This document shows positions 1-5,909 of a DNA stretch of 8,821 bases, piece by piece (position 1 is the stretch's first letter; every line of letters begins with the position of its first letter). The notes below the pieces were generated by a model. The model searched no databases and was not told the DNA's origin. It worked only from the letters and a program-made list of their open reading frames with translations. The position numbers and the translations under genes are program-made. The stretch covers positions 1 to 8,821 of the forward strand of contig JALFYG010000103.1 in the NCBI GenBank assembly GCA_022784805.1. The letters run 5' to 3'. This DNA is from Spirochaetales bacterium. Its GTDB lineage: Bacteria; Spirochaetota; Spirochaetia; Sphaerochaetales; Sphaerochaetaceae.

Positions 1-1
1 G

Positions 2-202
2 AAGACTCTCTATGAAGAAGCCCTATCAGCAGGAATGTGGGAAGGTGACGCCTTCGACTCCTCCCTTGTCACCTCATCCCGTGTAATATCGAGGCTCCCT
101 GGGGCCATAGACACGGAAACCAGCGATGATTTCTTTGTCACTGCGGCCCGTCGCAGCACATTTGGAGAGGAAAACGACTACGCTCCATACCAAGGAGTAT
201 AA
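2..202 (+). CDS. C-terminal fragment of an unidentified protein (5' end outside window)
   Basis: One forward frame stays open from the left edge for 66 codons and stops with TAA at 200-202. The other two forward frames close early. The visible peptide begins KTLYEEALSAG and ends ENDYAPYQGV. It is polar, with no membrane segment, no cysteines and no motif that I recognise. The gene converges on uraA, and a hairpin terminator starts just after its stop codon. I cannot assign a function. The reading frame is likely real because it is open to the edge and ends neatly before the intergenic terminator, but 66 codons is a modest basis. Confidence 0.55.
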   Translation, partial: KTLYEEALSAGMWEGDAFDSSLVTSSRVISRLPGAIDTETSDDFFVTAARRSTFGEENDYAPYQGV

Positions 203-226
203 AAATAGGGGCGGAAAATCCGCCCC
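201..226 (-). terminator. Rho-independent terminator of uraA
   Basis: A perfect 8-bp G+C-rich stem (GGGGCGGA at 208-215 and TCCGCCCC at 219-226, loop of three bases) lies 19 nt past the uraA stop codon. On the minus strand it is followed by CTATTTTTATA, a U-rich tail of the right kind. On the plus strand the hairpin is followed by purines, so it would be a poor terminator for the converging gene that ends at 202. Confidence 0.8.
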
Positions 227-244
227 AAAGAAAGAGTATTGTAA

Positions 245-1594
245 TCAATACTTACCAAGAGAACTTGAGTTATCTTCGTTTGGCATGTATTCCTTTCTTC
301 TTCCAGGAAGGACAGCATTGAGTACGATACCTACGATGGATGCAACTGCAAGACCGGAGAAGCTTACGGAACCGAATGTGATTGCACCAGCTGTGCTGTA
401 GGAGATTCCGATGGCAAGGCCGAGGATAAGAGCGGCGATGATGACGTTTCTTGAATCCTGGAAGTTTGTCTTGTTTTCAACAACGTTTCTGACACCGATG
501 GCTGAGATCATACCGTAGAGTATGATAGATACACCACCGATAGTTGCGCTTGGCATAGCTTCGATGAGAGCTGCAAACTTAGGGCAGAAAGAGAGGACGA
601 TTGCATACACTGCTGCAAGTCTGATTACGAATGGATCATAGACCTTTGTAAGAGCCAAGACGCCTGTGTTCTCACCATAAGTTGTGTTTGCAGGAGCTCC
701 GAAGAAGGAAGCGATTGCTGTTCCCACACCGTCTCCGATGAGAGTTCTGTGAAGACCTGGATCCTCTATGAAGTTCTTTCCGACTGTTCCGCCGATGGCT
801 GAGATGTCACCAACGTGCTCCATCATTGTTGCAAATGCGATTGGAACAATAGTGATGATGGAAGAAAGGAGGAAGCTCCAGTTTACGTTACCGCCGAAGA
901 AGAGTCCGAAGACTGTGTTTTCCATCTTGAATGGGAAACCGAACCAAGCTGCGCCTGATACTGCGCTTACCACAGCAGCTCTTGCAGATGGGTCGACAAT
1001 GAGAGCAACTACATATGATGCGATTACTCCGATAAGGATAGGAATAATCTTGATCATTCCCTTGCCCCAGATGTTGCAGACGATTACCACTACGATTGCA
1101 ACAAGAGCGACAAGCCAGTTTGTAGTACAGTTGTTGATGGCGGAAGGAGCCAAGTTAAGACCGATGGCAATGATGATTGGTCCTGTAACAACTGGTGGGA
1201 AGAACTTCATGACATTCTTACTTCCGTAAATCTTGCAGACCAAGGAAAGAAGAAGATACATGAGACCTGCACAAGCGACTCCGACACATGCATATACAAG
1301 AGAGACTGCTTCTGTATATCCAAGAGCCACACCTGCTGCCTTTACAGCTGCATATCCACCAAGGAATGCAAAGGATGAACCTAAGAATACAGGTACCTTT
1401 CTTCCTGTAACAAGGTGCATAAAGAGTGTTGCGATTCCTGCGAAAAGCAGGGTTGAACTGACGCTGAGGCCTGTGATGATTGGAACAAGTACTGTTGCTC
1501 CGAACATTGCGAACATGTGCTGGAGACCCAAAAGGAGAGTCTTACCTGTTCCCAGTTCCCTTGCGTTGTAGATGACGCCGTTGTTGTTATCCAT
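245..1594 (-). CDS. uraA: Uracil permease, NCS2 (nucleobase-ascorbate transporter) family
   Basis: Inner-membrane uracil:proton symporter, 449 residues, hydrophobic throughout with about a dozen or more membrane segments. Family marks are QHMFAMFGATVLVP at residues 25-38, MMEHVGD at 257-263 and the signature GAPANTTYGENTG at 299-311. Glu259 and Glu308 sit where the two substrate-binding glutamates of E. coli UraA lie. The start is the ATG at 1594, preceded by AAAGGAG with a 6-nt spacer. A longer version starting at a GTG at 1639 would begin inside the leader terminator hairpin and adds 15 unconserved residues, so I reject it. The gene is divergent from pyrR and its leader carries a PyrR-type attenuator, which supports a pyrimidine substrate over a purine or xanthine one. 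Expression should fall when UMP/UTP is plentiful. Confidence 0.93.
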   Translation of the reverse strand: MDNNNGVIYNARELGTGKTLLLGLQHMFAMFGATVLVPIITGLSVSSTLLFAGIATLFMHLVTGRKVPVFLGSSFAFLGGYAAVKAAGVALGYTEAVSLVYACVGVACAGLMYLLLSLVCKIYGSKNVMKFFPPVVTGPIIIAIGLNLAPSAINNCTTNWLVALVAIVVVIVCNIWGKGMIKIIPILIGVIASYVVALIVDPSARAAVVSAVSGAAWFGFPFKMENTVFGLFFGGNVNWSFLLSSIITIVPIAFATMMEHVGDISAIGGTVGKNFIEDPGLHRTLIGDGVGTAIASFFGAPANTTYGENTGVLALTKVYDPFVIRLAAVYAIVLSFCPKFAALIEAMPSATIGGVSIILYGMISAIGVRNVVENKTNFQDSRNVIIAALILGLAIGISYSTAGAITFGSVSFSGLAVASIVGIVLNAVLPGRRKEYMPNEDNSSSLGKY

Positions 1595-1600
1595 CTGTCG

Positions 1601-1607
1601 CTCCTTT
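1601..1607 (-). promoter_or_regulatory. Ribosome binding site fixing the uraA start
   Basis: AAAGGAG on the minus strand, 6 nt before the ATG at 1594 and downstream of the attenuator's U-run. Its position shows that the coding region begins after the terminator rather than at the GTG at 1639. Confidence 0.85.
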
Positions 1608-1625
1608 GTCTCGCTGATAAAGGAG

Positions 1626-1653
1626 AAAAAAGGTCTCACCCCTCCGGTAAGAC
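1626..1653 (-). terminator. Leader terminator (attenuator) of uraA
   Basis: On the minus strand GUCUUACC (1646-1653) pairs with GGUGAGAC (1633-1640) over 8 bp with one G-U pair. The loop is GGAGG, and one C plus six U (1626-1631) follow. It stands before the uraA ribosome binding site, so using it gives a short leader RNA and no permease. Its 5' arm and part of its loop are also the 3' strand of the antiterminator, so the two structures exclude one another. Confidence 0.85.
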
Positions 1654-1702
1654 TGTAGTAAACCAGGGCCCACTGTCCCCACTTATTTATTTGCCTTACC
1701 GG
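1644..1702 (-). promoter_or_regulatory. Antiterminator pairing in the uraA leader
   Basis: CCGGUAAG (1695-1702), the 3' arm of the PyrR-binding hairpin, is perfectly complementary to CUUACCGG (1644-1651), which lies in the 5' arm and loop of the terminator. Forming this 8-bp long-range stem, with about 43 nt between the arms, would break both neighbouring hairpins and let polymerase read into uraA. This is the logic of the Bacillus pyr attenuators. Confidence 0.8.
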
Positions 1703-1723
1703 TCTCTCTGTACCAGCTTAAAG
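1694..1723 (-). promoter_or_regulatory. PyrR-binding hairpin (anti-antiterminator) in the uraA leader
   Basis: Reading the minus strand, CUUUA (1719-1723) pairs with UAAGG (1694-1698) as a lower stem. A two-purine bulge, AG, lies on the 5' side. CUGGU (1712-1716) pairs with ACCGG (1699-1703) as an upper stem, and the loop is ACAGAGAG. The lower stem, 5' purine bulge, upper stem and purine-rich loop with the core C-N-G-N-G-A-G match the known PyrR-binding loop of Gram-positive pyr operons. The pyrR gene itself starts 105 bp away. PyrR with UMP or UTP bound should stabilise this hairpin and so favour termination. Confidence 0.85.
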
Positions 1724-1741
1724 ACTTTTTTTTGCTGATGC

Positions 1742-1771
1742 ATCCTAGCATAGGGAAATAAATATGGTCAA
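1742..1771 (-). promoter_or_regulatory. uraA promoter with extended -10
   Basis: On the minus strand TTGACC (1766-1771) is followed after 18 nt by TAGGAT (1742-1747), preceded by TGC as an extended -10. Transcription should start near 1735, giving a leader of about 140 nt that contains the whole attenuator. Confidence 0.65.
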
Positions 1772-1777
1772 TAAGAG

Positions 1778-1806
1778 TTGAAAAAGAATTCCAAATGGCT
1801 TAACAA
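1778..1806 (+). promoter_or_regulatory. Possible pyrR promoter
   Basis: TTGAAA at 1778-1783 is a good -35 box, but the -10 at 17 nt, TAACAA (1801-1806), is weak. The -35 box lies only 6 bp from the -35 box of the divergent uraA promoter, so polymerase could hardly occupy both at once. No PyrR-binding hairpin is visible on this side. Confidence 0.35.
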
Positions 1807-1827
1807 GATTAAGAGGCTGATAAAAAA

Positions 1828-2373
1828 ATGAAAAAAAGAGTACAGATTCTCACTGAAACGGAAGTCAAAAGAGCCCTCATGAGACTCTCCTATGAAATAA
1901 TCGAAAAAAGCGAGGACTTGGACAAAGTAGTCCTTGCTGGAATACATACAAGAGGAATACCCATTGCAGAGACCATCAGAGACAATATAGAGAAGCATAC
2001 AGGTAAAAAACTTCCTTTCTGTACCTTGGATATTACTTTTTATAGGGACGACCTCTCAAAAAAGGGAGAGCTGCCTGAAGTCATAGGCTCCGAGTTCCCT
2101 GTGGATATAAATGGGAAAGAAGTCATTATCTTTGACGACGTACTATATACAGGGCGCACAGCAAGAGCCGCCATTGACAGTATCTTTGCCAAAGGCAGGC
2201 CCAAGCGCATCTCTCTCTGCGTCCTAATAGACAGAGGACACAGAGAGCTTCCTATCCGCCCCGATTACATCGGAAAGAATGTCCCTACTTCACAGAAAGA
2301 AGTCATCAAGGTGAACATTGAGAGTATCGACGGAAAGACGGACGTAGAGATACTGGATAAAGAAGGGGACTGA
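1828..2373 (+). CDS. pyrR: PyrR, pyrimidine operon attenuation regulator / uracil phosphoribosyltransferase
   Basis: RNA-binding regulator of the type I phosphoribosyltransferase fold. Members bind pyr leader RNA when loaded with UMP or UTP, and many also convert uracil plus PRPP to UMP. The 181 residues equal the B. subtilis length as I recall it. Visible marks are GIHTRGIPIA at 38-47, DITFYRDDLSKK near 68-79, the PRPP loop FDDVLYTGRTAR at 102-113, and the basic segment DRGHRELPIR at 135-144 that belongs to the RNA-binding face. The start ATG follows AAGAGG with an 11-nt spacer. Compared with B. subtilis PyrR as I remember it, positions 18 and 22 (Thr and His there) are Met and Tyr here, while Arg19, Thr41, His138 and Arg139 are kept. 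The gene is divergent from uraA, whose leader is its obvious target. No pyrimidine biosynthesis gene is in view. Confidence 0.95.
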   Translation: MKKRVQILTETEVKRALMRLSYEIIEKSEDLDKVVLAGIHTRGIPIAETIRDNIEKHTGKKLPFCTLDITFYRDDLSKKGELPEVIGSEFPVDINGKEVIIFDDVLYTGRTARAAIDSIFAKGRPKRISLCVLIDRGHRELPIRPDYIGKNVPTSQKEVIKVNIESIDGKTDVEILDKEGD

Positions 2374-2383
2374 GCCCCTTCTT
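2360..2383. terminator. Shared hairpin between convergent pyrR and ssb
   Basis: AAGAAGGGG (2360-2368) and CCCCTTCTT (2375-2383) form a perfect 9-bp stem with a 6-nt loop that contains part of the pyrR stop codon. The stem brings its own A- and T-rich arms. On the minus strand it runs on into TTTAT, and on the plus strand into CTAC. It probably ends ssb transcription and may partly end pyrR. Confidence 0.6.
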
Positions 2384-2386
2384 CTA

Positions 2387-2815
2387 CTAGAATTCGTAGA
2401 GCACTGAAAAATCATTGAGCATATCGCTTTCACCTGTTTCATCTTCAATGATCTCCACTTGTCCTGCAGTGCCTTTCGAGAGTGGTCTGTACTCAAGATG
2501 GGTGCAGATGACTTCCATTGTGGTTCTTCTCTCACCCTTCTTTGTCTCCCATCTACACATTCTCAGTCTTCCGAGACATCTGACTGCCATTCCTTTCTTG
2601 ACTCTCTCGAGGCATCTTTCTCCTAGGTCTCCCCAGCACTGGATAGGAATAAACAGAGTATCCTGCTGCATATTGCCGGATCTGTCTCTCCAAAACTGGT
2701 CATTTGCGAGATTGAACTTAACCAATCGTTTCTTTGTGGTAAGACTTGTTGCCACAACCTCAGGGTCATTTACAGTTGTACCCTCTAATAAAATGTTGTT
2801 GAGTTGATTAATCAT
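2387..2815 (-). CDS. ssb: Single-stranded DNA-binding protein
   Basis: OB-fold protein that coats single-stranded DNA in replication and repair, 142 residues. The opening INQLNNILLEGTTVNDPE, the strand KRLVKFNLAND, the segment DTLFIPIQCWGDLGERC and VKKGMAVRCLGRLR follow the usual SSB order of strands. The start ATG at 2815 has GGAGG 7 nt upstream. A longer version to 2854 only adds a non-family leader across this ribosome binding site. The C-terminus is unusual. After a short acidic linker (EIIEDETGESD) the protein ends DFSVLYEF rather than the common DDDIPF tip that recruits partner proteins, and there is almost no Gly/Pro/Gln-rich tail. It converges on pyrR and is divergent from the UMP kinase gene. 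No promoter is clear. Confidence 0.9.
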   Translation of the reverse strand: MINQLNNILLEGTTVNDPEVVATSLTTKKRLVKFNLANDQFWRDRSGNMQQDTLFIPIQCWGDLGERCLERVKKGMAVRCLGRLRMCRWETKKGERRTTMEVICTHLEYRPLSKGTAGQVEIIEDETGESDMLNDFSVLYEF

Positions 2816-2865
2816 TTTTAATCCTCCATTATTTACAACACGTTTTTGTGGCATTTTGTTTAAAA

Positions 2866-2893
2866 ATGACTCTCATAACCTCCAAACTATGTT
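2866..2893 (+). promoter_or_regulatory. Possible UMP kinase promoter
   Basis: ATGACT (2866-2871) and TATGTT (2888-2893), each 4 of 6 to consensus and 16 nt apart, would start RNA near 2900, just before the strong ribosome binding site AAAGGGAG (2903-2910). Confidence 0.35.
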
Positions 2894-2918
2894 ATTCTCT
2901 CCAAAGGGAGAAGTAAAA

Positions 2919-3608
2919 ATGGACCTGACTGTACTATCAGTGGGCGGATCTATAATCGCCCCGGAAAAAGTAAATTCCGAATTTTTGAAAGCCTTCAGAG
3001 AAGCAATCGTAAAGTATCTGGAAGATAATAAAGACGCAAAACTTATTCTTGTATGTGGAGGCGGAGCTCCTGCCAGAATCTATCAGGAAGCATATAGGGC
3101 TGTAAGAGGAAACGAAGACACAGGAGCCCAGGATTGGCTTGGAATCAAGGCAACCCACCTCAATGGCGAAATCATGAGAGCCATTTTCTCTGATTACACC
3201 TCAGACCCTGTGGTAACAGACCCTACGGCAGACATCGCCTTCGAGAACAGAATACTCGTAGCGGCAGGATGGAAGCCAGGCTTCAGCACAGACACCGATG
3301 CCGTGTACCTTGCACGTCGTTTCGGCGGGAAGAAGGTGGTTAACCTTTCAAATATCAAGAAAGTCTATACAGATGACCCAAGAAAGAACCCTGAAGCAAA
3401 GCCTCTGGACTCCATCAGCTGGAGTGATTTCAGAAAGATGGTTGGATACGAGTGGAAGCCAGGCTTAAACGCCCCGTTTGATCCTGTGGCATCAGGAATC
3501 GCCGAGGAAGAAGGCATGTGTGTCATCTGCGCTGACGGCAGAGATATCGAGAACACCTTGAAGATTCTTAAGGGCGAGAAGTTCGAAGGAACAATTATCT
3601 CAGACTGA
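2919..3608 (+). CDS. pyrH: UMP kinase, archaeal-type (amino acid kinase family)
   Basis: Phosphorylates UMP to UDP with ATP in the cytoplasm; 229 residues. The sequence fits the amino acid kinase fold: VLSVGGSII at 5-13 for phosphate binding, LVCGGGAPAR near 44-53, GIKATHLNGEIM near 77-88, GWKPGFSTDTDAVYLARRFGG and NLSNIKKVYTDDPRKNPEAKPL. The wording GIxAT-LN and PG-STD-DAV with NL-N--VYT-DP fits the archaeal type of UMP kinase better than bacterial PyrH, which is about 240 residues and allosteric; that assignment is from memory of the families. The start is the ATG with AAAGGGAG 8 nt upstream. A TTG start at 2856 would precede that site and is rejected. Its closeness to uraA and pyrR fits pyrimidine salvage. 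Its last 9 bp overlap the converging radical SAM gene. Confidence 0.9.
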   Translation: MDLTVLSVGGSIIAPEKVNSEFLKAFREAIVKYLEDNKDAKLILVCGGGAPARIYQEAYRAVRGNEDTGAQDWLGIKATHLNGEIMRAIFSDYTSDPVVTDPTADIAFENRILVAAGWKPGFSTDTDAVYLARRFGGKKVVNLSNIKKVYTDDPRKNPEAKPLDSISWSDFRKMVGYEWKPGLNAPFDPVASGIAEEEGMCVICADGRDIENTLKILKGEKFEGTIISD

Positions 3609-4553
3609 TTTCGATCTTTTAAGCTCCAAGAATAGAGGGGAAGGATCGGCAAAGGAAGAAGGGAATGGCACATCCTGGGAAAAATCAGGAATCCAGAGGA
3701 TGTCATCGTCGCTCTTCTCCTGCTCGAATCCTTCCTCAATTTCCATTTCTTCAACTATTTCCAATAAATGATTATATTCCTCGTCGCTTATTCCCACTAA
3801 GCTTGGGTCTTCTTTTGGCGGCACAAACTGACACATCAATGATAAATAGAAGTTGTCTTTATATTTCTCACTGAAAACCCTCAAAAACTTCTCAGAAGCC
3901 CAGACAGTCCCTGGAAAGACCAAGTGCCTGATGATAGTTCCCTTCATTTTCTCTAGATCAGTGTAGCTATGACGCTCCTTGATCCAATCCATGACAGGAG
4001 TGATGGCCTCTGCGTAGTTACTTCTTCCGCAGAATACTCCTGCAACCCTTTTTGATAGTGTCTTACAATCCAACAGATATATATCGATATATGGGTCTAT
4101 TAACTCCAGGCCATGAATATTCTCATACCCAGAGCTATTCCACACAACAGGAAGGGAGAATCCCTTCTCTTTTGCCTTGTCGATGGCTTTTGTTATGGAT
4201 GGGATAAAATGGGTGCCGGTAACAAGGTTAAGAGTCGTGGCCCCCATGTTCTCTAAATCGAGGATCAATGAGACCAGCTCATCCTCCTCCACCTCGATTC
4301 CCCAGTTTTCCCCGTCGCTACCTGAAATCTGACGATTCTGGCAGTATGCACAATGCAGTGGGCAACCTGTGAAGAAGACCATACCGGAGCCTTTCTCACC
4401 AACAAGTGGCGGCTCCTCTCCTCTATGTAGGCCGCACCAGGCAATCTTTATTTTATCACTCTGTCTGCATACTCCCTTTCCCCCTTGGGTTCTGTCTACA
4501 CGACACATGTTAGGGCAGAGAGTACACTCTTTATATTCATCCAAAATCGACAT
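3600..4553 (-). CDS. Radical SAM protein of the PflA-like COG1313 group
   Basis: Predicted iron-sulphur radical SAM enzyme, 317 residues. The core motif CPLHCAYCQN places Cys64, Cys68 and Cys71 as the ligands of the SAM-binding 4Fe-4S cluster. A second cysteine set, Cys10, Cys13, Cys17 and Cys29, lies before it in ECTLCPNMCRV and GVC, followed by LHRGEEPPLVGEKGSGMVFFTGC. This order is typical of the PflX-like COG1313 proteins, whose substrate is unknown to me. Later conserved pieces include LVTGTHFIPSI, VVWNSSGYE, DIYLLDCKT and RHLVFPG. The C-terminal 50 residues are acidic and look variable. The start ATG at 4553 is preceded by TATAAT 6 nt away and no Shine-Dalgarno, suggesting a leaderless message. 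An upstream GTG at 4619 adds 22 unconserved residues. No glycyl-radical enzyme that it could activate is in view. Confidence 0.88.
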   Translation of the reverse strand: MSILDEYKECTLCPNMCRVDRTQGGKGVCRQSDKIKIAWCGLHRGEEPPLVGEKGSGMVFFTGCPLHCAYCQNRQISGSDGENWGIEVEEDELVSLILDLENMGATTLNLVTGTHFIPSITKAIDKAKEKGFSLPVVWNSSGYENIHGLELIDPYIDIYLLDCKTLSKRVAGVFCGRSNYAEAITPVMDWIKERHSYTDLEKMKGTIIRHLVFPGTVWASEKFLRVFSEKYKDNFYLSLMCQFVPPKEDPSLVGISDEEYNHLLEIVEEMEIEEGFEQEKSDDDILWIPDFSQDVPFPSSFADPSPLFLELKRSKSV

Positions 4554-4559
4554 ACTACC

Positions 4560-4565
4560 ATTATA
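4560..4565 (-). promoter_or_regulatory. Consensus -10 box of the radical SAM gene
   Basis: TATAAT on the minus strand ends 6 nt before the ATG at 4551-4553. RNA would begin at about the start codon. The -35 region (TTTCTA at 17 nt) is poor, and no ribosome binding site is seen. Confidence 0.5.
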
Positions 4566-4577
4566 GTGATTGTTGCC

Positions 4578-4605
4578 TTGTCTAGAAAGAGAGGGGGTGT
4601 ATTTT
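4578..4605 (+). promoter_or_regulatory. Possible promoter of the patatin gene
   Basis: TTGTCT (4578-4583) and TATTTT (4600-4605) are 16 nt apart on the plus strand. They would give a leader of roughly 90 nt before the ATG at 4701. The region is divergent with the radical SAM promoter. Confidence 0.35.
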
Positions 4606-4700
4606 GTTTCTTTGGACACTTTCTCTTCTTTGAGAATTTTTTCTTTCTAAAATTCACGGGGGACTATTCAAAGAAAAGGAAGGGAATTATCTTTATTTCC

Positions 4701-5909
4701 ATGTGGTTTGACTTTTTGAGGCGCAACAAAAAAGAAGAAGAGAAAAAGGAAGTTAGATATATCCTCACCATAGATGGTGGAGGAATGAGGGGCATCGTTC
4801 CAGCCTACATTCTCAAAAAAATGAATGAGGAGCTGAAGGAACGAGGCATCCTCCGTCCTTTATACTCATATTTCGATCTGGTTTCAGGAACCAGCACCGG
4901 AGCCCTCATCGCCCTTGGCCTCACCGCCCCTGTCGATAACCTTGGATTTAGGAAAGAAGAGGGCGACGATTGGGAAGTAAACGAGATAGTCGAGAAAGGA
5001 AGATTCAGAAAAACCACAGAAATCATCAAGAAAGGTGAGATAGAAAGACTTGGAGACCCGGAGGCTCTTTTGAGTCTATACACGGAAAATGGCTCCAGAA
5101 TCTTTATTCCAGATGACTCAAAAGGCCTATGGAAGCTTATGGGAAAGGTGTCGAAGATGCTTGGGGACAAGTATGACACAGCTCCGCTTGAAATGTTTCT
5201 TGATGAAATGTATGGGGATACACTCCTATCGGAAGCAAGAGTTCCTACAATGGCAGTCAGCACAAACACCGATGGCTGCGCCCCTTATGTATTTAAGTCT
5301 TGGGATAGCCATGGCTTCTTACTAAGGGAGGCTGCAAGGGCCACAAGCGCCGCTCCTACTTATTTCTCCCCTGCTGTCTTTATTGATAGGGAGACAGACG
5401 AAAGATTGACTTTAGTTGACGGAGGAATGGTTGCAAATAACCCGATTCTCGCCACATATATCGAGGCTAGAAAGCTATACCCCAATGCAGATGAGTTCAG
5501 AATCCTCTCCCTTTCCACAGCCTCACCACGCTGCGTACTCCACCCTGAGGAGTATGCAACAAACCTTGATTGGCTCTCACATTTAACATCCGCCTACAGC
5601 AGTGCGAATATGGAGATATCACTATCGGGCGTCGAGAGCATCAAGGGAGTAAGAGTCGACAGAATCTGGGAACCAGTTCTGGAGAAGAAGATTAAACTTG
5701 ATGACACCTCAAAGGAAGCCATAGACTCCCTTTTGGAAGCAGCAGAGAAGATTTGGGACAAGGACAAGGAGAAAGTCTACTCATTCTTGGATGAGGTTAC
5801 CCTTGCCCCTATTCCTGATCAGCTGAAATATAGGGACGAAAACAAAGTCAAAGAGAATCTTTTAGCTCTAGAAGGACCTCAAGAAGGCGTTCTCTCCCTT
5901 CCCTCATAG
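4701..5909 (+). CDS. Patatin-like phospholipase
   Basis: Serine lipid acyl hydrolase of the patatin family, 402 residues, probably cytoplasmic or membrane-peripheral as no signal peptide is seen. The oxyanion-hole motif DGGGMRG is at 25-31, the nucleophile elbow GTSTG at 63-67 with Ser65, and the catalytic Asp240 in VDGGMVANNP. Thus the Ser-Asp dyad is complete. REAARATSAAPTYF (209-222) is the usual segment between them. The N-terminus is strongly basic and acidic (RRNKKEEEKKEVR). The start is uncertain: the ATG at 4701 is the first good one before the domain, but the purine-rich AAAAGGAAGGGA lies 16 nt upstream, rather far. An upstream extension in frame would be low-complexity Phe/Lys. The fold also occurs in phage-defence effectors (CapV of CBASS), but no cyclase or partner gene is here, so a housekeeping or signalling lipase is likelier. 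Its end overlaps the nucleosidase gene by 62 bp. Confidence 0.9.
   Translation: MWFDFLRRNKKEEEKKEVRYILTIDGGGMRGIVPAYILKKMNEELKERGILRPLYSYFDLVSGTSTGALIALGLTAPVDNLGFRKEEGDDWEVNEIVEKGRFRKTTEIIKKGEIERLGDPEALLSLYTENGSRIFIPDDSKGLWKLMGKVSKMLGDKYDTAPLEMFLDEMYGDTLLSEARVPTMAVSTNTDGCAPYVFKSWDSHGFLLREAARATSAAPTYFSPAVFIDRETDERLTLVDGGMVANNPILATYIEARKLYPNADEFRILSLSTASPRCVLHPEEYATNLDWLSHLTSAYSSANMEISLSGVESIKGVRVDRIWEPVLEKKIKLDDTSKEAIDSLLEAAEKIWDKDKEKVYSFLDEVTLAPIPDQLKYRDENKVKENLLALEGPQEGVLSLPS

Noticed and set aside
1595..1639. N-terminal extension of uraA to a GTG at 1639
   Set aside because: The GTG lies inside the 3' arm of the leader terminator and the strong ribosome binding site at 1601-1607 fixes the ATG at 1594.
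2856..2918. TTG start for the UMP kinase giving 21 more residues
   Set aside because: The extra part crosses the strong AAAGGGAG site, and the kinase fold starts directly after the ATG at 2919.
3560..3650. Terminator between the UMP kinase and radical SAM genes
   Set aside because: Only a weak CGATC/GATCG inverted repeat without a U-run is present; it does not make a convincing hairpin.
4485..4700. Upstream extension of the patatin frame
   Set aside because: It overlaps the radical SAM start and divergent promoters and encodes a Phe/Lys-rich low-complexity stretch not expected before the patatin domain.
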